Below the pieces are notes generated by a model that saw only the letters and a list, made by a program, of their open reading frames with translations, searched no databases and was not told where the DNA came from. 34,202 bases of DNA from a virus: IMG/VR virus record IMGVR_UViG_3300021963_000391, positions 1-34,202 of that record. The stretch is one strand, 5' to 3'. Shown one piece after another: positions 28,115 to 34,202 of this stretch. Position numbers and translations under genes: made by a program. Each line of letters opens with the position of its first letter. Position 1 is the stretch's first letter.

Positions 28115-29903
28115 AGCCGTTCGACGGTTTCTTATCAACGACGAACTTCTCTGGCTCCGCATGAGTCCATGAGATGGTTCCAACGCCGCGCTGGATGATG
28201 ATCGAGCCGACCTTCTTGTCCTCCTTGTCTCTCAATCCAGCGCGGTCTGCCCTCTTGGCCATGCCGAGCATGAAGCGGCGAGGATGATTGAATCCAAGCT
28301 CTTTCATCACAATCACCTCTCTCGCCCAGTTGGTCAGGTCTGAGCTTCCGAATCCTGAGTAGGCCAAATCTGCCACGCTCTCAGGTTTGTCGTCCTTTCC
28401 CTTCGGCTTCGGGAAGTGATGTACCAGCACCAGGACAACTCCCGTCTCCATCATAATCGGCTGGAGCAGATGTCGCGTGAAGTTGGCGCAGACCTCGATG
28501 TCCGCAGGATTGCCGCCCATGTAGGAGAGCAGCGGATCGATGTAGACGATATCCGCCTTCGTCTTCCGAACCAGCCTACGCAGCATCGTGGCGAAATCCG
28601 CACCCGTCCGCACCGTCTCGCGGAAGAATAGCATGCCAGCTTGGCGAAGACCTTCCTGCCATCCATGTTGGCCAAAGACCGACATTGCTGCGCCTTTGAG
28701 ACTGTCGTGTTGATCGGCGATGTCGTTCTCAGCTTGGATGTACGCTATCTTGAGCGGTCGTACCGGCTGCACTCCGAACCAAGCCGCCCCTCTGGCCCAG
28801 CACAGACCCTGATAGAAAGCCATCGAGCTTTTGCCGCATCCGCTCTGCCCAACGAATAGAAGCGACGATCCGCGACGTAGCCACCTGTCTCCGATCAGAT
28901 TGTCAGGATCATTCTCAGGGTCGTAGTCGATGATGCTCTGGAGCGTGAACTCCTGAGGCATGTCCTGAGACTCCAGATAGTCCGTGAACGCTTCCCAATT
29001 CACCGACCCGACATTGATGGCCAACAGCTTCTGCTCCTTGCCATCGCGCATCACACCGGCCAAGCGGCTGAACCTGCTTGCGTTCTTGTTCTTCGGATCG
29101 ATGCCGAGAGCCTCTAGCTGGCGATAGACGACATCTCTCCGCTCGCCCCACTCCTCCTTGTTCGCCGCATCGACTCGCACCCATCCATGCAGACTCTTGC
29201 CGCCGGAATCGATGACGACGGAAAGCGGCAGCTTTGACTCCTTGAGAATCGTCCACTGCTCGTCCTTCGTCTTCTCATCCATCTCGACAAGGACATGTCG
29301 GAATGATGCTACGCCGGAATCTGATCCGCTTTCATCGAGACATGGATTGACTCTGACATACGCGCCACGGCTATCAGGACTGTTCCACATGGAACTAATC
29401 GGCGGCGTGAAATGATGCTTTATCCAATCATCGCGCTTGAGGAATGTACCCTTGGAAGCTGGCCTACATCTGCCATCCTCGTCGCTTACGATATCATTGC
29501 AGATACAGACAACCTCGTCCGGTTCGAAGCATGCCTTGAGAAAATCGATGGTTGAAAATCTGAATTCCGGTTGCGGAATTGCTTGAATCTTTTGCACGAC
29601 GAACTTGCCGGTAGTCGAGACTGGCGTTCCACTCTGCGCCGACAGAAGCCAGCCCTTCGGCTTGTCGTGCGCCACGTTCATCGCCTGATTCACCTTGTGG
29701 GCCAGTTCATTGGCATTCCACGGTGGAACGCATTTCTCGTTGTACTCGGCGAGCAGTGCTTCAGCCGATCCTCGCGACAGCTCAAAGCCATGCACCAGAG
29801 CGGTGGCTACTGCGAAGGTTGCGTTATGACCGCCCTGTCCGCTGATGGCACCGGGGGTGTTACGAAGCCATGCTCGCGCACGGTCGATATTTGAATTGCT
29901 CAT
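28095..29903 (-). CDS. primase-helicase (AEP-type primase plus RepA-like ATPase)
   Basis: A 602-residue replication protein. Residues about 5-80 form a helical domain like those in front of or behind phage primases (ARAWLRNTPGAISGQGGHNA, PWNANELAHKVNQAM). Residues about 195-300 fit an archaeo-eukaryotic-type primase core: HVLVEMDE (203-210), SVVIDSGGKSLHGWVRVDA (228-246, H239) and SRFSRLAGV. The C-terminal half is a RecA-fold helicase of RepA type: Walker A GQSGCGKSS (352-360), IAYIQAEND, Walker B DIVYIDPLLSY (451-461), and VLVLVHHFPKPKG. It should prime and unwind DNA at the fork. No DNA polymerase was seen in the window. Ends inside the convergent overlap; start coupled by ATGA. Confidence 0.85.
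   Translation of the reverse strand: MSNSNIDRARAWLRNTPGAISGQGGHNATFAVATALVHGFELSRGSAEALLAEYNEKCVPPWNANELAHKVNQAMNVAHDKPKGWLLSAQSGTPVSTTGKFVVQKIQAIPQPEFRFSTIDFLKACFEPDEVVCICNDIVSDEDGRCRPASKGTFLKRDDWIKHHFTPPISSMWNSPDSRGAYVRVNPCLDESGSDSGVASFRHVLVEMDEKTKDEQWTILKESKLPLSVVIDSGGKSLHGWVRVDAANKEEWGERRDVVYRQLEALGIDPKNKNASRFSRLAGVMRDGKEQKLLAINVGSVNWEAFTDYLESQDMPQEFTLQSIIDYDPENDPDNLIGDRWLRRGSSLLFVGQSGCGKSSMAFYQGLCWARGAAWFGVQPVRPLKIAYIQAENDIADQHDSLKGAAMSVFGQHGWQEGLRQAGMLFFRETVRTGADFATMLRRLVRKTKADIVYIDPLLSYMGGNPADIEVCANFTRHLLQPIMMETGVVLVLVHHFPKPKGKDDKPESVADLAYSGFGSSDLTNWAREVIVMKELGFNHPRRFMLGMAKRADRAGLRDKEDKKVGSIIIQRGVGTISWTHAEPEKFVVDKKPSNGFKRKRS
28114..28133. terminator. weak hairpin at the meeting point of Blocks C and D
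   Basis: AAGCCGT (28114-28120) pairs with ACGGTTT (28124-28130, one G-T pair) around the loop TCG, then CTT follows. It comes right after the stop of the small basic gene but lies inside the last codons of the convergent primase-helicase gene. Stem length is short, so efficient termination is uncertain. Confidence 0.35.
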
Positions 29904-30124
29904 TGGATTCCAAGTTGTTTACGCGCTAGTTCTCCAGACTTGCCAAGATCGGTCTTGGCGATTTCCTGAAGAACAGAATTTGATTTCTCTAACTTTCTGA
30001 AAAGGAGAGCCAGCTCTTTGGGCGTCATCAGGTACTTGCTCCAATGCTGGATGGCTATGGAGCGAGACTGGAACTTCGCAAAGAGCTGCTCTTGTGCGGC
30101 GATGTAATGATCAGGGCTTCGCAT
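29900..30124 (-). CDS. small helical protein of unknown function
   Basis: A 74-residue charged protein with predicted helices (IAAQEQLFAKFQSRSIAIQH, TPKELALLFRKLEKSNSVLQ, GKSGELARKQLG). No motif recognised. It lies between the primase-helicase (ATGA overlap) and an upstream small gene (overlap of 14 bases), so it is translated with the replication proteins and might be a loader or regulator. Confidence 0.6.
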   Translation of the reverse strand: MRSPDHYIAAQEQLFAKFQSRSIAIQHWSKYLMTPKELALLFRKLEKSNSVLQEIAKTDLGKSGELARKQLGIQ

Positions 30125-30296
30125 CTATCAGCACGAACTTGGCCTTGAATTCGGCTTTGGTTCGAACGTAGAGCTTTCGCTTACCTTCCCGCATGTAAAC
30201 CACGCCGGACCATTTAGTTTCTCCGATCCGTATTTCTACGTCGTCGGAGAGGAGTTCAACCTCCACCGAGCTGTTTCCTGAGTTCTTGTATTTCAT
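30111..30296 (-). CDS. small beta-rich protein of unknown function
   Basis: A 61-residue protein from ATG 30296: MKYKNSGNSSVEVELLSDDV, EIRIGETKWSGVVYMREG, KRKLYVRTKAEFKAKF. Alternating hydrophobics suggest a small beta barrel. The frame is open to 30353 (80 residues), but the extra N-terminus looks like shadow of the neighbouring gene; 30308 is another candidate start. Function unknown. Confidence 0.6.
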   Translation of the reverse strand: MKYKNSGNSSVEVELLSDDVEIRIGETKWSGVVYMREGKRKLYVRTKAEFKAKFVLIDAKP

Positions 30297-30462
30297 CTTC
30301 GGAAGCATCGTCGAGATGGCCCACCCCAGCCGACTGCCATCCGCTGTCCGCATTGCGTTTTGGCTTTGCCGGTCTGGTCATCCACCCGCGAAGAATCGCA
30401 TAGTCGATGAGGCGCGGAGCTTCCTTCAAGAGTTGTTCTCTGGAGATTTCAGATGCTTTCAT
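30256..30462 (-). CDS. small helical protein of unknown function
   Basis: A 68-residue protein from ATG 30462: MKASEISREQLLKEAPRLID, YAILRGWMTRPAKPKRN, then GHLDDASEDEIQELRKQLGGG. The frame is open to 30624, but residues upstream of this Met are Ser/Thr/Arg-rich and look like out-of-frame sequence of the preceding gene, so the short start is preferred. It overlaps the neighbours by 14 and 41 bases. Function unknown. Confidence 0.55.
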   Translation of the reverse strand: MKASEISREQLLKEAPRLIDYAILRGWMTRPAKPKRNADSGWQSAGVGHLDDASEDEIQELRKQLGGG

Positions 30463-30661
30463 CGGAGCTGCTGTTTCGTTTGATGGCACGACCGCGACGG
30501 CTGTTGGAGCGTCGCATTCCGAGTTCGGTTTGGTCTTCGCTGGCGAATCCACGGCGGATAAGCCACTCCTTGTACTTCTTGTCGATGTACGCGAAGTCGA
30601 TACGCGGGGTTGATTCATCGGCATCGGCGATTCTTACTATCTTGCTCGTATTTAGACTCAT
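30449..30661 (-). CDS. small protein of unknown function
   Basis: A 70-residue protein: MSLNTSKIVRIADADESTP, RIDFAYIDKKYKEWLIRRGF, then a Ser/Arg-rich end (MRRSNSRRGRAIKRNSSSDE). The centre looks natural, with aromatic and charged residues; the end is basic and may contact nucleic acid. It overlaps the gene before by 47 bases and the next by 14. Recognised only by coding character and packing of the operon. Confidence 0.5.
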   Translation of the reverse strand: MSLNTSKIVRIADADESTPRIDFAYIDKKYKEWLIRRGFASEDQTELGMRRSNSRRGRAIKRNSSSDESI

Positions 30662-30833
30662 AGGTTTTTAGTAGTGTTTTGTATGCTTTCTGTGTGTCGG
30701 TGCAGTCGATGCACAGGTCGAAGTCTCCACCAATCGTGCATCCGCAGCCAAGGGCTTTCGCTAGTTCCTTGGAAATCCATCTGAAATCGACCAGCTCATT
30801 CTTGAGGTCTTCTATCTCCTCGCTGTCGCTCAT
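30615..30833 (-). CDS. small acidic Cys-containing protein
   Basis: A 72-residue protein from ATG 30833: MSDSEEIEDLKNELVDFRWI, SKELAKALGCGCTIGGDFDL, CIDCTDTQKAYKTLLKTYES. GCGC and CIDC give four Cys, a probable zinc site between two helices. The start is fixed by ATGA with the preceding 39-residue membrane gene; the frame open to 30992 is not used. Function unknown. Confidence 0.65.
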   Translation of the reverse strand: MSDSEEIEDLKNELVDFRWISKELAKALGCGCTIGGDFDLCIDCTDTQKAYKTLLKTYESKYEQDSKNRRCR

Positions 30834-30949
30834 TTGATGACGAATAGGATGAAGTACGCGCTGGTGATGACGACGCCCATCGCGAACGCGGCGATGAGCA
30901 TTTGCTTCAGCTCCTCCGGCGACGGTGGCCGATTCATCCTGCGGATCAT
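30830..30949 (-). CDS. 39-residue single-helix membrane protein
   Basis: A microgene with ATGA overlaps at both ends (30946-30949 with the RuvC-like stop, 30830-30833 with the next start). Product: MIRRMNRPPSPEELKQMLIA, then AFAMGVVITSAYFILFVIK. Residues about 18-37 form one transmembrane helix after a basic, proline-containing start, so the N-terminus probably stays in the cytoplasm. A second in-frame Met at residue 5 is possible. A membrane anchor, an inhibitor of a host envelope protein, or a superinfection-type factor are all possible; none can be chosen. Confidence 0.65.
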   Translation of the reverse strand: MIRRMNRPPSPEELKQMLIAAFAMGVVITSAYFILFVIK

Positions 30950-31407
30950 CTGCCGCCTCCTTGAGCGTAATGGAGAATGAGCAGGGCGTCACAGTTCTTA
31001 AGCGTTACGTCTAGGTGAGGATACAACTCTTGCGCCTTGGCCTTGAGCTTGCGCTTCCACTCCGAATAATCCTTACACGATGCTTTCCCGCCTAAGCCTA
31101 GAGGAGCCTGCCACACTTTGGGAGCAACTCTGTGAAGAGCGTATCCGTAAGCATAGGCAGCAGCTTCAACTCGACCGAGGTTTCTGTGAAGTACGGCCAT
31201 CGACGAGCTTTTCGTCATGGGAGACACAAAGTTCGGAAGCTCCTCAATCCATAACTCTGAGTTGGCCACCTTGAGCTGATTGATCAGCGCGCAGATGTCC
31301 GGCAATGATTCCGGCATCTTGAACAGGACGATTCCGTCCGGTGTATTGACTGCGAATCCGCCTCCGACACCAGGATCAACGGCTATGATTGATTTAGTTT
31401 TGTTCAT
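30946..31407 (-). CDS. RuvC-like Holliday junction nuclease
   Basis: A 153-residue protein of the RNase H fold. SIIAVDPGVGGGFAV (6-20) gives the first catalytic Asp (D11); ELWIEELPNF (51-60) gives the Glu (E55); a helix-rich middle with GRVEAAAYAYGY follows; and VTLKNCDALLILHYA (134-148) gives one Asp (D140). In RuvC the last motif usually has two Asp residues (DxxDA); here the first is Lys, so only three acidic ligands are certain. It probably resolves branched DNA before packaging. ATG 31407 is preferred; ATG 31440 would add 11 residues. Confidence 0.75.
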   Translation of the reverse strand: MNKTKSIIAVDPGVGGGFAVNTPDGIVLFKMPESLPDICALINQLKVANSELWIEELPNFVSPMTKSSSMAVLHRNLGRVEAAAYAYGYALHRVAPKVWQAPLGLGGKASCKDYSEWKRKLKAKAQELYPHLDVTLKNCDALLILHYAQGGGR

Positions 31408-31480
31408 GTTTGTAGACTGATAGATTTCTTCGACACTCATCTTGCAAAGCGTGAATGCTCGTTTTCTTGGGTAGTAGATG

Positions 31481-32305
31481 TCAGAGAGCGCATCCACCTT
31501 CGCACTCAAAGTTGAAGGCTGATTGACCGCGCTCTCCGTCGGTCAGTTGAACCTCTTTCAGCGGGCGACAGCTCTTGTGGATGTAGAGCTTGTCGTTGGA
31601 ATGTTTTGAATTGCTTACAACAACTCCTTCAACTCGAAGGGCATCGTCGATTTCAACAGCTCTAGCCCATCCATCCGAATCTGATTCTCTAAGTTGTAAC
31701 CATTCATGGTCTGACTTGTACGGACAGAATACACAGGCAGAACGCGGAACCTGATGCGGGATTCCAAACGCTTCTAACCACTTCACGCAATCCGCTCTGG
31801 TCATCATCTTGTCGCAGAGCGGGAACTCGGGTTCAGACCAGTGCGGACTATTGCCTTTGATGCGTGTGGCTCGACCTGCTTCATCGAGGCTGATTCCAAA
31901 AAGCTGTGTCAGCTTGGTTTTGATGCGCTGACCTTTTTCAAGCCCTAGAAGCTCTCTGCGAATGAATCGTTCGATTGGAAGAATCTTGTACTCACTTGTA
32001 CATTGTCTTCGTGTTATTCCAAGAGGCTCTCCCTCTTTTTGGGCTGTGAAAGCTGGTATTGCTGTAAATCTTTGACCAGTTGAATTGACTCCATGAATCA
32101 GGTCGTTTCCAAGAATTCCAGCAGACACAACATGGATGATTGGCCCACCCAGACTCTTGAGCCACTCCATGTGGGCGTAGACTGACTTTGGCTCTTCTCC
32201 AAGATCAGCAAAGATGGCGCAATCAATCGGCGCAATCTCGCCTTTGATAGCCATGAGGTAGAGCGTCGTGGATTGTACGCCACCTCCGAGGTTCAGGATT
32301 CTCAT
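31481..32305 (-). CDS. PP-loop ATPase, PAPS-reductase-like
   Basis: A 274-residue protein. NLGGGVQSTTLYLMA (5-19) is the ATP-binding PP-loop, followed by CAIFADLGEEPKSVY (29-43) as in PAPS reductase-family enzymes. RQCTSEYKILPIERF (100-114) and SACVFCPYKSDHEWLQL (189-205) are the signature phrases of the phage group; Cys residues 102, 191 and 194 and those at the end (246, 268, 272) could hold an iron-sulphur cluster or zinc. Enzymes of this family adenylate or thiolate substrates, including DNA and RNA in related systems. ATG 32305 is fixed by ATGA with the small gene before it. Confidence 0.75.
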   Translation of the reverse strand: MRILNLGGGVQSTTLYLMAIKGEIAPIDCAIFADLGEEPKSVYAHMEWLKSLGGPIIHVVSAGILGNDLIHGVNSTGQRFTAIPAFTAQKEGEPLGITRRQCTSEYKILPIERFIRRELLGLEKGQRIKTKLTQLFGISLDEAGRATRIKGNSPHWSEPEFPLCDKMMTRADCVKWLEAFGIPHQVPRSACVFCPYKSDHEWLQLRESDSDGWARAVEIDDALRVEGVVVSNSKHSNDKLYIHKSCRPLKEVQLTDGERGQSAFNFECEGGCAL

Positions 32306-32481
32306 TTGCTGTAATCCCTTATTTCGCCGCGTTTCACCTTTGAAATCCATCCAAGGCTGACCGCGTAGTCTTCCTTGATCTGCCGGTATCGTTTGCCCGA
32401 CTTGATATCCTGAAGAACCTCGGAAACAACCGCTTGGGGTATGTGTCCGTTCAATGGGACGTAATTGCTAATCGTTCTCAT
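32302..32481 (-). CDS. 59-residue HTH-type microprotein
   Basis: A short gene: MRTISNYVPLNGHIPQAVVS, EVLQDIKSGKRYRQIKEDYA, VSLGWISKVKRGEIRDYSK. GKRYRQIKEDYAVSLGWISK looks like helix-turn-helix (helix, turn at AVSLG, recognition helix). Its stop overlaps the PP-loop ATPase start (ATGA) and it follows the SSB by one base, so coupling is tight. Likely a DNA-binding regulator of the replication block, or of the phage's own promoters. Confidence 0.7.
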   Translation of the reverse strand: MRTISNYVPLNGHIPQAVVSEVLQDIKSGKRYRQIKEDYAVSLGWISKVKRGEIRDYSK

Positions 32482-32482
32482 T

Positions 32483-32842
32483 TTAGTAGCAAAGGACCGT
32501 TATTTGTTCGGCAGCGATTCTAACTGCGCTCTTGGTTTCGCCGCCATCACTCCACTTCTCAACCTTCACTCGGCCTTTGACACGCACCAGCGCGCCATTG
32601 CCGACTTCCATGATCTTTTCGGCAACCTGCCCCCATGAAGACAGCTCGAATTCATCGTAATCTTCGTGAAATCTGCCGTCCGCATCCGTCCAATGGCGAG
32701 CGATTGAAATGACGCGGCGCACCATAAGCGCGCCTGTCTTGGTTTCGGTTTGACGGCTGATTCCTCGTAGTTCGCCGATCAGATAAACCACATTCTCTGT
32801 GGGCGTGGCTGTTTCGTTTGTTGTTGTAATTGATGCACTCAT
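32483..32842 (-). CDS. ssb: single-stranded DNA-binding protein
   Basis: A 119-residue OB-fold protein. VVYLIGELRGISRQTETKTG (18-37) is strand 1-2, VRRVISIARHW strand 3, DYDEFELSSWGQVAEKIMEV (62-81) carries the FE-WG pattern of SSB, then GALVRVKGRVKVEKW and AVRIAAEQITVLCY close the barrel. No acidic C-terminal tail is present, unlike host SSB, as in several phage versions. It coats ssDNA for the primase-helicase. ATG 32842 is fixed by ATGA with the helicase stop; the longer frame is ignored. Confidence 0.85.
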   Translation of the reverse strand: MSASITTTNETATPTENVVYLIGELRGISRQTETKTGALMVRRVISIARHWTDADGRFHEDYDEFELSSWGQVAEKIMEVGNGALVRVKGRVKVEKWSDGGETKSAVRIAAEQITVLCY

Positions 32843-33921
32843 TGAAATACGCAACCTAGTTCTCGGTAGCACTTCATCCGCTTCTTCGCGTGGAACGCTC
32901 CGATGGGATGAAACTTGTCCGAAAAATCAACGATTGTCGCACAGTTTTTGGTTTCTGTTTTTCGCAATGCGCGACTCGCCCTCTGAATCGTCTTCTGCGA
33001 CGACCGACCGCCGCTCACCATGATGAGCAGTTCGACATTGGGCAGATCAAGTCCTTCGTCGGCCAAACTTGTGGCAATCATCGTTCGCAGGTTTCCAGCC
33101 TTGAATTCCTCCATGTAGGCGCGCCTGTCCTTCTTCCCAATCTTGGAATGAACGAGCCGAGAATTCGGAATCCAGCTCTCGTACTCTTCTCCCAGCGTGA
33201 TGCGCGGGATGAGGATGAGCGTCTGCATGTCGAGGTGTTCCAGCGCGTAGTTGATGGCGTATTGGTTTCGCTCACGGTTCTGGCAGATGCCGATGTCCAC
33301 AAGTGATTCCCAAGCGCACATGCGCTTCAGCTCTTCGTCGGTTATCCGCATGTACTTCCTGCGCGTCGTGAAAAGCCGGTCGATGTTGTCGTCAATCTTC
33401 TGCTGAAGATTCAGGTCGGTTGCGTCGCTGATTTCGAGGTATGCGTCGGCCAATGAATCCCCGATGTCGCTGCGCTTGATTTCGTAGGTGCGGTTGAAGA
33501 ACAGCATTCGCGTCACCGCATTCCGCTCATCATCGTCGCACCAGGGAGTCGCATCGAATCCGTACCTAAATCCTTTGCAGGACTCGATGATGCGACGCCA
33601 TCCGACAGCAGGGCTGTGCTTCGCTTCGTCAACGATCAGCAGACCCATTCCGCTGAAATCGACTGACTCATGCGGACATCGTATCTGAACCAAATCGTCA
33701 GGAATTCCAGCAACTCGAAGTGCGGTGCGCGCTTGCTGGCAAGTCTCGCGGGTAGGAGCGAGCCAACCGCATCCGAATTTGAAATCCCATCCGATTGATT
33801 CGTAATGCTTGATGATGCTCGCGGCAATCCATGTCTTGCCGCTTCCAGCCGGTGCGATAATCAGGCCGTCGCTAGTTTTGGCCCACTCTACTGCGTTCTT
33901 TTGGTAGTATCTCAGATTCAT
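32839..33921 (-). CDS. SF2 helicase (UvsW-like)
   Basis: A 360-residue DNA helicase. Start LRYYQKNAVEWA is the Q-motif region; Walker A IAPAGSGKT (22-30); WLAPTRETCQQA motif Ia; LLIVDEAKH (94-102) motif II; GFDATPW (121-127) motif III; second domain with LILIPRITLGEEYESW, MIATSLADEGLDLPNVELLI motif V, and IQRASRALR motif VI. Shorter than full UvsW, lacking an N-terminal DNA-binding domain. It would remodel recombination or replication intermediates. First large gene of Block D in the window. Confidence 0.85.
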   Translation of the reverse strand: MNLRYYQKNAVEWAKTSDGLIIAPAGSGKTWIAASIIKHYESIGWDFKFGCGWLAPTRETCQQARTALRVAGIPDDLVQIRCPHESVDFSGMGLLIVDEAKHSPAVGWRRIIESCKGFRYGFDATPWCDDDERNAVTRMLFFNRTYEIKRSDIGDSLADAYLEISDATDLNLQQKIDDNIDRLFTTRRKYMRITDEELKRMCAWESLVDIGICQNRERNQYAINYALEHLDMQTLILIPRITLGEEYESWIPNSRLVHSKIGKKDRRAYMEEFKAGNLRTMIATSLADEGLDLPNVELLIMVSGGRSSQKTIQRASRALRKTETKNCATIVDFSDKFHPIGAFHAKKRMKCYRELGCVFQ

Positions 33922-34002
33922 AGTTTTAGGAAATTTGCCCCTCCGCCTACTGCTTCATAGCGAGCGAAGGGGATTGTGCCGCCCACACGGGAGGCTCCGC
34001 TA
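33922..34002. other. intergenic hairpin upstream of the helicase
   Basis: CCCCTCCGC (33938-33946) pairs with GCGAAGGGG (33964-33972) with one mismatch, around a 17-base loop. No T-run follows on either strand. It may be a regulatory hairpin in the leader of the helicase message. Confidence 0.35.
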
Positions 34003-34194
34003 TCATTCGTTAGCTGCTGGCGGTAGGGAAGGTACGTTCGATTGCGTCGTGGCGTACTTTCCGTCCAGCAGCTTTCGCAACGCCTGAGTAGCGAGAAAGC
34101 CGATCTTCAATCCATTCTGCTCGCAGTATCTGCGAAGCTCTTCATGGAGTGCTGAGTCGATGGTGATTACGTTAGATTTCTTCTTTGGTTTCAT
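34003..34194 (-). CDS. ribbon-helix-helix-type regulator
   Basis: A 63-residue protein: basic start MKPKKKSN, strand VITIDSALHE, helix ELRRYCEQNGLKIGF, helix LATQALRKLLDGKYA, then a short unstructured tail. The strand-helix-helix layout with VTID-like strand is that of small ribbon-helix-helix DNA-binding proteins (Arc/CopG type), which act as dimers. It is the first gene of Block D in the window, and could repress its own operon. The gene upstream, if any, lies outside the window. Confidence 0.7.
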   Translation of the reverse strand: MKPKKKSNVITIDSALHEELRRYCEQNGLKIGFLATQALRKLLDGKYATTQSNVPSLPPAANE

Positions 34195-34202
34195 GGTTTC
34201 TC

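Noticed and set aside
30463-30624. N-terminal extension of the small gene at 30256-30462
   Set aside because: The extra residues are Ser/Thr/Arg-rich and coincide with the coding frame of the preceding gene, as expected for shadow sequence.

Overview
This window is most of the genome of a tailed double-stranded DNA phage, probably a podovirus-like member of Caudoviricetes. It carries a large terminase, a portal, a scaffold-like protein, a major capsid candidate, two tail adaptor/nozzle-like proteins, several fibre-type proteins, large internal-virion-like proteins and a replication module. I see no tape measure, tail sheath, tail tube, integrase, tRNA, CRISPR or insertion sequence. The host cannot be named from the sequence. 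Base composition is moderate in GC. Most genes lack a clear Shine-Dalgarno sequence, and many are joined by ATGA or GTGA stop/start overlaps.

There are four transcriptional blocks. Block A (+, about 176-7140) has a PD-(D/E)XK nuclease-like gene, the major capsid candidate, tandem terminators, two small genes sharing an N-terminal module, a fibre with a C-terminal S74 chaperone domain, a small membrane/lysis cluster (holin-like proteins and a Rz1-like lipoprotein), and several small conserved phage orphans. It ends at a hairpin shared with Block B. Block B (-, 17011 down to 7206) runs terminase, Cys-rich protein, portal, then a five-gene sugar cassette (two methyltransferases, two GT25-like glycosyltransferases and a GH130-like beta-propeller), a small protein and a scaffold-like protein. 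Block C (+, 17066-28114) starts divergently from terminase. It encodes a collagen/C1q-like fibre, a nozzle-like protein, a collar-type fibre, a tail adaptor, a citrate-synthase-like pseudoenzyme, a P-loop sulfotransferase-like protein, three internal-virion-type proteins and two small cationic proteins. Block D (-, 34194 down to 28095) holds a ribbon-helix-helix protein, an SF2 helicase, an SSB, an HTH microprotein, a PP-loop ATPase, a RuvC-like nuclease, a chain of very small proteins including a one-helix membrane protein, and a primase-helicase.

In functional terms, Block D supplies replication and recombination, Block B packages DNA and probably builds or modifies a glycan, and Blocks A and C build the shell, tail, fibres and lysis functions. 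The most unusual points are a citrate-synthase fold that has lost two of three catalytic residues inside the tail operon, a glycosylation cassette between portal and scaffold in a phage that also makes collagen-like Gly-X-Y protein, a seven-residue tandem repeat shared by two virion genes 15 kb apart, and the separation of the capsid gene from portal and scaffold onto the opposite strand. No endolysin and no DNA polymerase were recognised.
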